Source: Ectocarpus siliculosus (Eukaryota; Sar; Phaeophyceae; Ectocarpales; Ectocarpaceae). Taken from it: 64,000 bases of DNA. How positions within the stretch are numbered: position 1 is the stretch's first letter; every line of letters starts with the position of its first letter. Shown piece after piece: positions 49,701 through 62,000 of the stretch. The notes beneath the pieces were generated by a model, which worked only from the letters and a program-made list of their open reading frames with translations, did no database searches and was not told where the DNA came from. The DNA lies in contig FN647938.1 of the NCBI GenBank assembly GCA_000310025.1, positions 541,044-605,043 of the forward strand. The letters run 5' to 3'. A program made the position numbers and the translations under genes.

Positions 49701-50909
49701 CGAAGAAGCACATACCGTCAATATGGGCTTGACCCCCGGGTAGGTGGCGATGGTTGTTGTCTCTATGTACGTTCCATATTCCATATTTCAACCCACAATC
49801 ACGCAAACATGAGCACGTACGCACCCGCCGACTCACCTTCTCGCCAGAAATTCCCCTTGGCCGGAGGTCAAGGCTCTCATCCGCTCCGCCGCCACCTGGC
49901 CCCCCTCCTCCACGGGGAACGGCACCACGGAGGTGTCGCAGTACCCGCACCCCCGATCCACCGCAAGGACATCGTAGACGACGCTGGTGGTGCTAACCTC
50001 TGCCGCGGTCTCGTCGTCCATGCCCTCCTCCCTCCAGCTGCCCTCTCCCACCCCCGCTTGCGCCGTAGCCTTCTCGCCGAGCGTACCCATGCCCCCCTCG
50101 CTAGCCACGGCGAAGCGGGCGCCCACGGCGCCGGCGTGGTGGTTAGTCCGCGGCGGCTTGGAAGGCGTGCGCCGTTGCTCGTCCAACCGCCGCCGCTGCT
50201 GCTCGTCCTGCTGCTCCTGCCGACGAACCTGCAGAGGGCCCACGCACCAGGTGCTGCCAATACCGCCACCCCTGACAGGAGTCCCAGGGCGATCCGAATC
50301 CACTGCTGCTGCTGCTGCTGTGTGCTTTGCGAGTTGCTCCGAGCCTATCGGGGCGAGCTTGAGGGACTTGAGCTTTCCGGACGAGGATCCGAGGAGGCCT
50401 TGCTCTGGTCGTCGCCGCCGGGCCGAGTCGTTGTTGTACGCCGGCAGGAGCGACGGCGATGCAGCAGTAGCAGAGTCGGCGTCATTGTGGTGGTTGTTGG
50501 TGGCATCGTCCTCGTCGGGGGACGGTGCCTCGGTGCCGTCCCTGCTGCCTCTGGTCCAGTTGCTGTGGTGCTGGATCTTGGGCTTGAGCTGTGTCTCGAA
50601 CTGCTGCTGTTGTGCTGCCGCTGCTACGTCGAACAGCGAGGAGGGAGACGACTCTCCCTCTCCCTCTCCCTCTCCGCCGCCTTGGTGCGGTAGCGGCGGG
50701 GAACTGTTGCTGTTGCTGTTGCTGTTGCTGACGACGCTGGTGTTGGTGGTGCTGAGGGAGACATCGGCAAGGGATGCTCGGAGGATAGAACGAGGTCTCC
50801 ACCAGGCGAAGCCGTTGCTGTTTTGTTTTGAAACTTCGCTATGACCCACGTCCTTCGGTTGATAGTCTTGACTGCTGCTGTGCTTTTCCATGTCTACCTC
50901 ACATGCCAT
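46786..50909 (-). CDS. Unrecognised 510-residue protein; intron 1 holds an assembly artefact
   Basis: Four minus-strand exons join in phase: 50909-49837, 48374-48308, 47799-47612, 46990-46786 (stop 46788-46786). The start ATG (GTGCCATGG context) is the first in-frame ATG. Residues 1-280 are low complexity (Ser/Asn, poly-Gln, poly-Ala, Glu/Gly runs). Residues about 300-500 look like a folded domain, with hydrophobic alternation and segments such as GFAAGLVSHFLEETNCEFRV, VDVVLDSLF, FVVRFEVTL and DTHEVVFVGRPMWELVSPVL. I cannot assign this domain to a family. Intron 3 (47611-46991) uses a GC donor (CACCAG|GCGAGT). Intron 1 contains a false duplication and a gap of 100 N, but no exon appears to be lost because exon 1 joins exon 2 in phase. 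The gene is divergent from UTP13, about 500 bp apart, so the two may share a promoter region. Confidence 0.7.
48426..49750. other. Assembly gap flanked by false low-quality duplications
   Basis: 49042-49141 is exactly 100 N. The sequence right of the gap (49142 to about 49660) is a degraded copy of 48426-48960: landmarks such as TTAACCAAAAGGTGGCCCCGG, GAAGAGACAACA, GCCGCACCAAAACCC and GACGACCGACCCAA recur in order, with bases between replaced by runs of neighbouring letters. The sequence left of the gap (about 48956-49041) is likewise a degraded copy of about 49668-49745. The two contig ends therefore overlap through a long poly-G run and were not merged. Annotation inside 48956-49668 should be disregarded. 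Confidence 0.92.
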
Positions 50910-51408
50910 GGCACGTCTGATCCGGGTATATCTCTCCGCCGCTGGCGGGGTGTGGATCTCAGCCGTGCTGCACGCGTTGGTATCAAACAGGAGAGCTCTC
51001 TCTCTCTCTATGCTCCTCTGCGTAAGAAAAAGTCTCAACTGTCACGCACGCACCAGCTGTAGTGTACCAGCACACCGCGGACGTTGACAATCGAATCCCC
51101 CCGAAGTACAAGATATCAACGTATCAACGTGCGGCGGAAGGGTTCATGTACGCGACCATCCCACAGCTCGAAGGTGTCGCTGCAGTAGTGCCAAAGCGCC
51201 GGGGGGGAGTGGGATCCTGCTGTTCTTGTCCAAAAGTTGCGTGTTGCTGCACTGGGAATTTGACCTTTGAGAAGGGGGTCTGCGAATAAGAATAAGTTAA
51301 CATACACAAGACTATTATCTGTGATGCCCCGCTTCACTGAGTTGCTGGGACTCGACAGCAGTGGGTGTACTCCGCAGTCGGCATCTATTGCCCACGAGCT
51401 GAGTAGAT
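50910..51408. promoter_or_regulatory. Shared divergent promoter region
   Basis: This 499-bp interval separates the start codons of the minus-strand gene (50909) and UTP13 (51409). It must hold both 5' UTRs and core promoters unless upstream non-coding exons exist. A CT-rich (TCTC)n stretch at about 50996-51010 is the only conspicuous element; no TATA box is evident. Confidence 0.5.
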
Positions 51409-54400
51409 ATGCTCAAGGTGGCTTCTACAACACGTGGTCCTTCACTGAGTAAGGCGTGGGAAGTTTCCAAGGCGCACAAGGGAGCTTTCAGGTAAGCAAT
51501 CATATCGTGTGTTTTTCAAACGTATCCGCGGCCGCCTCGTACGGATGTACCGCCAGCAGTAGCAGCACAAGCCTGCGAGAGAGACCAGAGCACCAAAACC
51601 GTCGTGTACCGGCCAGTTGCACGTACAAACACTGGGTTATCCACAACGGTACTTTCTATGCTACCGGAGACTTCTTTCCCTAGCATTCGCGCAGCTTCCA
51701 CGCCGCGCAGCTTCCACGCCATGCGCCGTGGTCCACAGCAGCGGCCAGTACCTTGCTTGGGGACATGAGTGGCCGTGCATCGCAGTGAGTGATAGGAGAT
51801 GTCTTGTGTGTCGGCCGATTCGTTCACGCCCACCTTCGCGGCGGTGTTCACGTGTTCAATGGACAGTAAAACGGCAGGTTTCTGCTGCACTTTCTGTCAG
51901 CCGCGTGTCGAGTAAAAACATCCACTAAATACCACCAACAGGGGCAGTCATTATCCTGCGATCATGTTGTGTGGCGATGTGTAAATGACATGAACCCGTT
52001 ACCCGAGACATTCGTAGCATATCACGCCCAGCATCTACCCGTTTGCGCTCGCGTGAATGCCGTTTCTGCAGACGCCTCTCGCCACCACGTATAACTTGTC
52101 CTGTAGGGTTTTATGCAGTCGCGCTTCCGACAGGGTGGCGCCCTCTCCGTTCTTAACCACGGTACATGGCTGATACAGCAGTAGTATCGCGCAGCAGTAA
52201 GTACCGATGAGCGCCCCCCTTGAATCAGCCGCCAATGGTGAAGGTGCAGCAATCATCACCACGCGGGCACGGCATGATGTACTCACTGGTGCTCCTGGCT
52301 TGGGCGCCGACTCTTGAAACCCAGCATCGCGCACCAGCTACAGGCCGGTTCACCCATCACTAATATTAAGTATGTCGTATCGACTTCGGGAGGGCACGGC
52401 AGTATCACGAGCGACGACAAGCCCTGCTCTTCGGATGTAAATGACGAGTCGTGCCACCTCCCCACCCCGCACCCATAACTGGCCGTGAATATCGTGGGCA
52501 ACCTCTCTTACACCCGCTCTATTTGTTTCTCTGCCTGCTCTGTCTGCTCTTGCATCGACCAACCTGCTCAGCGGAGGAAAGGTCGAGCTCAGCAGGGATG
52601 GCAAGTTCCTGGCCTGCCTGTACGAGTGGGACGTGTCCTTCGTCGACGTGGAGGAGGGGGTTGTGACCAAGCGCCTCAGAAGCGAGGGGAGCCCCGGAGG
52701 CGAGGAAGAAATTGTGCGTCACTTGAAAGCAGAAACAACAGTGCTGTAGTTGGGGGAACGTAAGGTCTCCACAAAGTCGGGATCGTCAGTCTTGCATGTT
52801 TTGGGCTACACGCCTCCTCGGTGCTGGTTGAGGGGTTCGTGTGTTGCCCGCGGCATGTGTGCTTTTCTTCCCGCATCGGAGGTTTCATGGTCTGGCCAGG
52901 CACGCAGATGCTTTCTCGCCACTCTGTGTCACCTAAATGAATCGAAGCCGTTTCGTAGAAAAAGGGGTGCTTGTAGCGAGTTGTCTGTTTATGCCCGCAG
53001 CAGCGTTCACGACGATGTTGCATGAATGCATCCTAACTGCCATTTGCACTATGATACTGTTCTTCGGTTCCGCAACAGTCACCTGTCGTACAGCCTACAT
53101 AGATATGCGCGCAAAGTGCCCTTTTTTATTCTTGTTCGGTTCTTCAACTTCGAATACATTTGGTAGGTATCCTTTGCTCTGCACCCGAACGGGTCGGAGA
53201 TCGTGACCGCCAGCCGAAGTCTCCTACTCCGGCATTGGGAGATCGCTACAGGGGACTGCAAGCGGGCCATCAAGGCCCACGATCACATCGTCCGATGCAT
53301 GGACTACGATGGGTGGGTCTCATGCTTCGCGTGCGCACTGCTGTCCCGTGGCCGTGTAACGCACCTCTAGATTATGAGAACCCGTTGCGATCCACGTATC
53401 CTGCGGCGATCAAGCTTGTCGGCCTTTTGACGACGAGGAATCATGGTCTCTAGAGGGTGGTTTGTACAGGGACAAACATTGTCATTTCTGTGTGCCTGGG
53501 TGTCTTCCATGTACGAAAGTCCGACAAAGGACGAGCGTTGAGAGCGCACCAACACCACCAAGAAGCAGGAGTGAAAACAGCGATCTGTGAGCGGCTTGCC
53601 TGCGGCTGCTATTATGCGTTTTTTATTTTTTCTCGTGGTAATTTTCAAAGGCGGCAAATAATCGTGTTTGTCGTCGATGTTTCAAGGCTCTACCCCGCTC
53701 TCGCCGATGATCGATTCCTTCGGGCCTACCCACCCCACGCGCTCTCTCGCGCCCTCGCCGGTGGTGGCTCGTTCTGAGCCGCCGTCGGAGAAGTCACGAG
53801 AGAGTGGGGCAGTCTAAGCGCGGCGGCTACCTGCGGTTTTCGCGGGTGGCTGCCGTTCGTGCGGGCGTCGGGGACTCTTGAAGGATGACAAAAAAGCGTC
53901 TGTACACATCGTGATGACCATCTAGATCCATTCTTTGAGGCGCATGAGCACGAGAGAGCTTTTCGTGAAAGGGTAATTTTCTGCTGTGTACAATAAGGTG
54001 CTTGGATAATGGCTTCGTTTTGTGTCGTCTGGCCTGTTTACCTCTTTTTCTTGGATATTCCGATCCCGCGTCCTTAGCTGCTGTTTCGAGAAGGACTTGT
54101 TTTAGTCTCCGTTGTTGTTTAGACTCTCTGGACGCAGAATGGATTGTTGCCTCCGAACCACAACACCCAGTATTTCCTTGGCCGCTTTTACTCTGCTCTC
54201 GCCGATGATCGATTTCTTCGGGCCTACCCACCCCACATGCTCTCTCGCGCCCTCGCCGGTGGTGGCTCGTTCTGAGCCACCGTTGGAGAAGTCACGAAAG
54301 AGCGGGGCAGTCTAAGCGCGGCGGCTACCTGCGGTTTTCGCGGGTGGCTGCCACTGTGCGGGCGTCGGGGATGCTTGAAGGATGACAAAAAAGCGTCTGC

Positions 54401-55976
54401 ACACACCGTGATGACCATCTAGATCCATTCTTTGAGGCGCATGAGCACGAGAGCGTTGAACCATCCTTCTTCCAAAACCACGAATCTCGTATCCTGTTTT
54501 TTTTTTTTGTGTGCCCTTCAAGGTTGATGCTGGGGGCACCGCCGTGTAGTAGTTTTTTTTTGTTTGCCTCTGCCTGCCACCATTGGAGAGGCAAGGCCGG
54601 TGTTCTCAACCACCTCTGGGTTGTTGCTTTTTCATTAGTTGCCGGTGTTCAAGCAGTCTAGAAGCGTTAGCAATCCCAAGCTCGCCGATGATGGATTCCT
54701 TCGGGCCTACCCACCCCACATGCTCTCTCGCGCCCTCGCCGGTGGTGGCTCGTTCTGAGCCGCCGTCGGAGAAGTCACGAGAGAGCGGGGCAGTCTGAGC
54801 GTGGCGGCTGCCTGCGGTTTTCGCGGGTGGCTGCCGTTCGTCCGGGCGTCTGGGACTCTTGAAGGATGACAAAAAAGCGTCTGTACACATCGTGATGACC
54901 ATCTAGATCCATTCTTTGAGGCGCATGAGCAAGAGAGCGTTGACATATCCCTCCCCCGGAACCATGAATATGACCATCTCGTATCCTGTTGTCGGCGTCC
55001 GTTCAAGACTCGATGCTAGGGGCACCACCGTCTAACGGTTTTTGATTTGCCTGTCTGCCACGATGGGAGAGGCGAGGATTTGCAGTGCTTAACAAGGCGT
55101 ATGTTCTCAACCATTCTGTTTTGTTGTTTTTTATCATGAGTTTTTTCGGCAGCATTCTCAAAAATAATCACAAGCTTTAGATGATACTCACAAGCTCGCC
55201 GATGATGGATTCCTTCGGGCCTACCCACCCCACATGCTCTCTCTCGCCCCCCCCGATGGTGGCTCGTTCTGAGCTAGCGTCGGAGAAGGCACAAGAGAGC
55301 GGGGCAGTCTGAGCGTGGCGGCTGCCGGCGGTTTTCGCGGGCGGCTGCCGTTCGTGCGGGCGTCGGGGATGCTTTGAGGATGACCAAATAGCGTCTGCAC
55401 ACTCCGTGAAGACCATCTAGATCCATTCTCTGAGGCATATGAGCACAATAGCGTTGGTCAGTTTTCCCGCTTTTTTTCGTTCGCGGTTTTCTTTTGGGGG
55501 GCGTACGTCATGCGGATGCTTCTGCTAAGGTCTAGTTGGTTCGAGTGTTATGTTGTAGAGAGAGGACGGCTGGGCTCGGGGAGAAGGGGGGCGCTGTTGA
55601 TACGGCAACACAAGCCAATGGCCTCATTCTTCTTTTTTTTTGCCACGGCATTTCCCCTCGTATTGAATACCATGTGAGCAGTCCCTCTTGCATTTTTTTT
55701 GTCTCGGCATCCGTATTGCACCACACCATGTGAGAAATCCCTCGGCTTTTTGTTCCTGGGCATTCCCTCTTGGCGTACATTTTTCTTCTGTTCCCACCGC
55801 AGTACCGGTACTCTGGTGGCGACGGGCAGCAGCGACTCTACCGCCAAGGTGTGGGACGTGGAGAGAGGGTACTGCACGCACAACTTTCGCGGCCACACGG
55901 GCGTCGTCTCCGTGGTTGCGTTCCACCCGGTGAGAGCAATGACACCGCGCAAGGCGGTCTGCAAGACGACGGGCGA

Positions 55977-56008
<32 letters not shown>

Positions 56009-59000
56009 TCGTTGTTGTGGTTGTGAGCACGTCGCACATGCAGGAGGGTCTCTGTGCATGCCGTATTAGTAGTTTGCCGAGTGGCTATTACGAGGAGGTG
56101 CAGTTGGCAGTTGATTCCAAGGAGCAGGGTACGTTAACCACCAAGAAGGCCACTGTAGTGACCAAGAAGAAGGGTACAGTAGTACCATAGAGACGAAGGA
56201 AAGTACAGCCAGTGGAGACCAAGAAGGTACTGTAGAGACCCAGGAGAAGAGTACAGTCAGTGGAGACCAAGAAGGGTGCAGTAGAGACCAAGGAGAAGAG
56301 TGCAGTAGAGACAAAGGAGGGGAACAGCGACATACCTCCGAATTCTCGCAGCAACGCCTCTCTCAGTGGCCAGGCGACTTGCACTTAGGTCAAGCCCGCC
56401 TCTCCTGCACGTACTCTTCCACGATATCGACGCAAAATGTGTAACTTTCCTCAACGCAAATGTTTGGGTCCCGCGCTCTGCTTGTGCTTGGTACGCTCTT
56501 GTGTGTTTCCCCCCGGCTGCTTTTCCACGTGCAACGTGTCGCAACAGGACCCGAAACGCTTGACGCTGGTCACCGGCAGCGAGGACACGACCGTACGAGT
56601 GTGGAGCCTCTCGGAGCAGTCCTGCACGGCCGTCCTGAAGGCACACCTTAGCTACGTGACATCGCTGGCGTTCTTGCCGGGGGGGACCGGGGTGATCTCC
56701 GGCGGGCGAGATCGCGTTCTCAACGTCTGGGCCCTGGACAGGTGGGTTGTTCATTGTGTCCTGTTGAGCTGGGCGGAGTGTGTCGTGATGTTGTTGGTCC
56801 GTTCAATCGGTGTCGCGTGAATGGTGCGCAAATCGGGAAGTAAACCCAGCACAGCAGAGGCAGCAGCATCAGCATCACCAGCATAATCGCCACGACAAAA
56901 GTCAAATCGTGAGGCAGCAGCACGGTTCGTCACCCCAAATTTTTTTCTGCGTTGGGTACAAAGCTGTCACCGTGGACGTGACCTTAAGCACTCACACCAC
57001 ACGAAAATGATTGTGCGACAGCCGCCAGCTGTGCCCCCAATGCTTTTTCGCGGTTGGCTGCGACAATATTTCAGCCGGTGCTACATTCGACGTGATAATA
57101 GTTGATGACGACAACCACATACACATACACACACGAGGACTAATCATCTTCCGTCTTGGGCCGACCACAGCTCTCAAGAGTGCTGTCGGTCATCCTTGGC
57201 CCCTTGGACGTCCAAGTTCCTCGGAGATTTACACCTCCCGACGGCCCCCTCTGTCAATAGTGGGCGGTTGTTTGCGTTGAGGGCCGTTGTCGCTGTTTTC
57301 CCACACGACCCCATCCAATCACATGGGTGGGGGATACGGGCAGTGACGTCGGATATTTACATAGCAGTTGTATGTGATCGTTCCGGCTTCAAGGACGCCC
57401 TTGGTTTTTCTCGAAACGTATAGTCTCCCCCAGTACCCCCCACCCCCTACATCGTTTTTACATTCTGCCGGGCACAGGTATACTACCGAAGCCGCCGCTA
57501 CCCCCTACATTGTTTTTTTGCATTCCGCTGGGAACCACAGTTTTGACAACAACCAATTCAGGGCACCCGTCAAGCGGGAAGTGCCCTCTAAGCAGGCACG
57601 ACTCTCATGGCAATCGTGCAGCAATGCGTGAGAGGAGCGGCATGAGAATCCGCGGTGTATTAGAACATGTGGTTCATTCATGACATGCTTGCGTTTATGC
57701 CGGATGTGCTCCGTTCGTAGGTCGGAGGTGCGAAAGACGTTTCCCGTGTACGAGGAGGTGGAAGGGCTTCAGGTTCTTCCGCAGTCGGAGGAATTTTCTG
57801 AGAAATTTCCCGTGTCCGCCGCAGGCAGCCTCGTGGCGGTCGCGGGCAAGAACGGCGTCGTGAGAGTGTTCTCTCTTGAGGGTACTCTGGTCGAAGCAGC
57901 GGCACCGGGAAAAGGAAAGCACAAGCTTGACCGCGTCAACAAGAAGAACAAAAAGACTGCGTTGCCGGCAGCAAGCGACCGGGATGAAAAAGAGCAGCGG
58001 CTGACGTGCCGCTGCGTGATGACCCAGGACAACGCTTCCGCCTCCCACAGGGCCGGCTACACGTCCCTCCTCCTGGACCCGCGAAGATGTGGTCTACTGG
58101 CCGTCACCGCGGACCACAACCTCGTCTTGCTCGAGGCTAGCGGCAAACGCCGCCTGGGGGAAACCCCGGGGGCGGCGGCGGCTGTTGGTCCTCTCGGGTC
58201 ACTGGTTGCCCGGCGGCAGATCGTGGGATACAACGACGAGGTGATCGATGTGAAGAGCTTCCCCAGCGGCGGCGAGTCAGACGGGGAGAGCTGGGTTGCC
58301 GTGGCGACCAACAGCCCGCAGGTTCGGCTGTTCGAGCTGAGCAGCTTTTCGTGCCGGCTGCTGGACGGACACACGGACACCGTGCTGGCCTTGGACGTGG
58401 CACCGGACGGGTGAGCCGCCCAGCCGCTGTGGTGGTCGTTGGGAACACACATCGCTAGCCTCTGTTTGACTACGGGTGGGTATTTTAAGAGTCGTTGAGG
58501 ACACGGAACGCTTACTTCAATTCGTTTTTCTCATGCGCAGTGGGTCTAGGAGTAGTTGAGAGGGCACGGAACGCTAACGTTAATGGCTTGCTCATGCGTT
58601 GTGGGTTTAGGACTCTTCGAGCATACTGGATGATAACCCGCGAACGTTGGACAAACTGAATATTCGTTGTGTCGTCATGTCCGTCGCGACACTCCCCGAA
58701 TTTCTCGCCCGAATCATTATTATTTTTGTTTTCGAGCGAATGGCCCCGAGAAAATGTCGGCTTTCCACGCATTGACACACATGCCTCCTCCAAAAGTTGC
58801 CTCGCGAAATATTTCTCTCTCGTAACCCTTTCCGCCTTCCTCCAAAACTCACCGCCCTCCTACCTCCTCAGGCGGCACCTTTGCACGTCCTCCAAGGACC
58901 GCACCTGTCTCCTGTGGAACGTCGACCTGGGGGTGCCGGTGGTACGGTGGTCCGGCCACGCCGACTCGGTGGGTGCGGTGGCAGCCTCGCGAAAGCCTGG

Positions 59001-62000
59001 CCCTTGGAACTCCTCCTCAACCTCTGCCGCCGGAGGCGCAGCTGCCTTCGTCGTGAGCGGTGCCGCCGACCGCACGCTTCAGCGCTGGGACGTCCCCTGC
59101 CGCCCGCTCGCGGCACTGGAGGGGGCGGCGAGAGACTCTCGGGAGGCGGCTGCAGAGGTAGCGGCGGAGGCAGCGGCGGAAGCCGACGGTAGAGGCAAGG
59201 GTGGCGGCGGCGGCACCGGGGTGTGGACGCCCCCGGCGCCGCTGCTGGAGACGGCGCGGCGGAGCGTGCGCGCGCACGAGCAAGACATCAACTGCGTGGC
59301 CGTGTCGCCGAATGATGCGGTGGTCGCGAGCGCGTCCCAGGACCGCACGATCAAGCTCTGGAAGGCAGCGGACCTGGAGCTGACGGGGGTGCTCAAGGGC
59401 CACAAGAGGGGCGTCTGGAAGGTGAGGCTTGAGCGGAGCTTGTTGTGGGGCCACGAGGGTCTTTTGTTTCGTGTCTAGATGCCCTTGGTATTGCTTCGCG
59501 AGCGTAGCGGCGGGAGCCATCGGAGGATGATCGAGGGGCACAGCTGTTCGGTGCTTGGTCATTTTGCTGTTGTCTTTCAAAGCGCCATGACGTCCTACAA
59601 CTCATCTCTCCACTGCTGACGTTGGTTTGATGTAATCAAAACCCCAGGTGGAGTTCAGCCCCGTGGACCGCTGCCTGGCGTCGTGCTCCGGTGATCGCAC
59701 CGTCAAGCTCTGGAGCCTCGCGGACTTGTCGTGCCTGAGGACGTTCCAGGGCCACACCGCGTCCGTCCTAAGCGTCGCCTTCGTTAGCGCGGGCGCCCAG
59801 GTCGTGTCCGGAGGGGCCGACGGGCTGGTGAAGGTCTGGACCGTGCGCTCCGATGAGTGCGAGGCTACGCTAGACGCGCACACCGACAAGGTCTGGGCGT
59901 TGACCACTGCGGCAGCGCCGGCGGTGAGGAGACATCGGGATGAGGAAGAGGAGGTGGAAGGCGGAGGAGAGGGGCCGAACGCGGGGATAGTGGTTGTTAG
60001 CGGCGGCGCGGACTCGGTGATTAACGTCTGGAAGGACGTGACGGCTCGAGAAGAGGTGAGGGAGTTGTCGGTGTGCGTTGATGATGCGAACGTGTTTTCT
60101 GTTCTTTTTTTTTCGTGCGCAAGCTATTGTGATGTGACGGTCCTTGGGTGTCCTTGTGGTTTTTGTTTGGCTCTTGATGAGAATCTCTTTCCGGTTGTTT
60201 GTGTTTTCCTGGTTCCTCCTAACCAACCTGGTTCTTCCGCCGCCGCCGCCCCTTGGCTTCTTTACGAAAATGCCATCTCGGGGTTTCCAGGAGAAAGTGA
60301 TCGCGGAGAGGGAGAACGCCCTACTCAAGGAGCAGGAGCTGTACAACCGGCTGAGGAACAAAGAGTATGGGCCCGCCATCGCACTAGCGCTCGAGCTCAA
60401 GCGCCCGCAGAAGCTGTGGGGCGTTCTGAGGGACGCCATGACGGAGGGGATGGGAGAAGGGGGACAAGGTGCCCCGGCGGGCGGCGATGAGGGTGAGTGT
60501 ATCACAACAGAAGAGATGGTTCCCAACCAACGTGCGATGGTGCTGACGAATCGATAGTGGACGTTGTTTAGATCGGTGGCGGAGGGCTCACAAACGGTTA
60601 CAGCAGGGCTATTCTTTTTGGGTGCTCTTCCTCAACCGTCCGTACAACTATGCTCGTGTGCAGCAGCGCTTTTATGTTTGCGCTCCCACCCACGTTGCCA
60701 TCGATAGTGTCATGGATGCCCTGAGGACTCTGTCGCTTTCTCTCCTCCTTCGTGGGATATATTCTGCTTCGGCGATGTAGGCACCTTTTGTTGCATGCTA
60801 TCTTTATTTTAGTTGACAAGATATTCCAATACCCGCGGTGCTTTTAATGTTGTCAGAAACGACGACGGAGATGGCATCTCGCCGTTTGGACGAGCACGTG
60901 TCCTCCTGGACCATGGACACCATCAGCCAGTGCCTGGGGTACTGCCGCGATTGGAACACGAACGCGAGGAAGGCGGTGGTCGTGCACGCCCTCGTGGGGA
61001 GCATCCTCCGCTGCGTCAGCATCGGTTCTCTCAAGGAGCTGCCGGTGAGCAGTGCCTCTGGACCAATGTTTTAGTGTGTACATGCTGTGTCGCGAGACTG
61101 CAAGCTTGCGAAGTTGCTTGTCTGGCTAATTCCAAAGGTGTGTCAACTGAAACGTTGGCGTTCACAAATGGTGAACAAAGCGCCAGGCTAATGTTGTACT
61201 TCTACAAACACCATGCTGGAATAATTTTCTCGCTCCCTGTACTGCTATAGACCTATAGACGGATTTCCTACGGGCTGAGAGCTCACGAGATCGCAGGAAA
61301 GGCAATCCTGATGATCTCGTGAGCCTAGAGCCCTTTTTTCGAGATTTCTCCGCCCGTTGACCTCGCCTCGAAGCGAGACTTGCACTTGCCGATAGCCCTG
61401 TGTTGCGAGGGCCTTCCCGGCGTGCCGCGCGCTCTCGGGGCGGACTGCGTGCAGCGCTAGCGAGGGCAGAAAGTCGCGTCTCCGACATGTACCATGGATC
61501 CACCAATCACACCCCGATTTCTTGACAGTGCAGGCCACTCATACATACATTCGGCAAGCGGCTGACGTGGATTGTGCGTGTGCGCTGGCTACACACCACA
61601 CACCCTGCCACACACGACAACCAAGCCACCAAGTCTCCGCATGAGACGAGACAAAGTACTCTACTGCTGTAGTGCGTCTCCCTTTTGATCCAGGCGAAAG
61701 GCGGGGGGGTGAGCGGCCAGTGTCGTGCGTACAGCTGTCTGCAAAACTACCCCCGCCCGAGAAAAAAAAAATTGAAATACGTTGTTTGTTCCTCCGTTTC
61801 ATGGAAATACTTTTTTTTTTTCCCGGAAATATCTTCTGGATACCTACCGCACTTATTGTAGAGCGGCTACCGGGACATGCTCCGCATCCCACCAACACAC
61901 ACCAACACACGAACTTCTACACTCATCTGACTCCCAAAACCCTCTAGCAGAAGATATAGAAATACTACTGCTGCTGCTGTGGGTTTCCATATTTTCATAA

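Noticed and set aside
49833-51038. Longer N-terminus for the minus-strand gene starting at 51038
   Set aside because: The codon there is TTG; the first in-frame ATG is at 50909 in a good context.
53697-55456. Regularly spaced repeats resembling a CRISPR-like array
   Set aside because: Units are about 260 bp with about 230-bp partly homologous spacers, inside a eukaryotic intron; nothing fits a CRISPR array.
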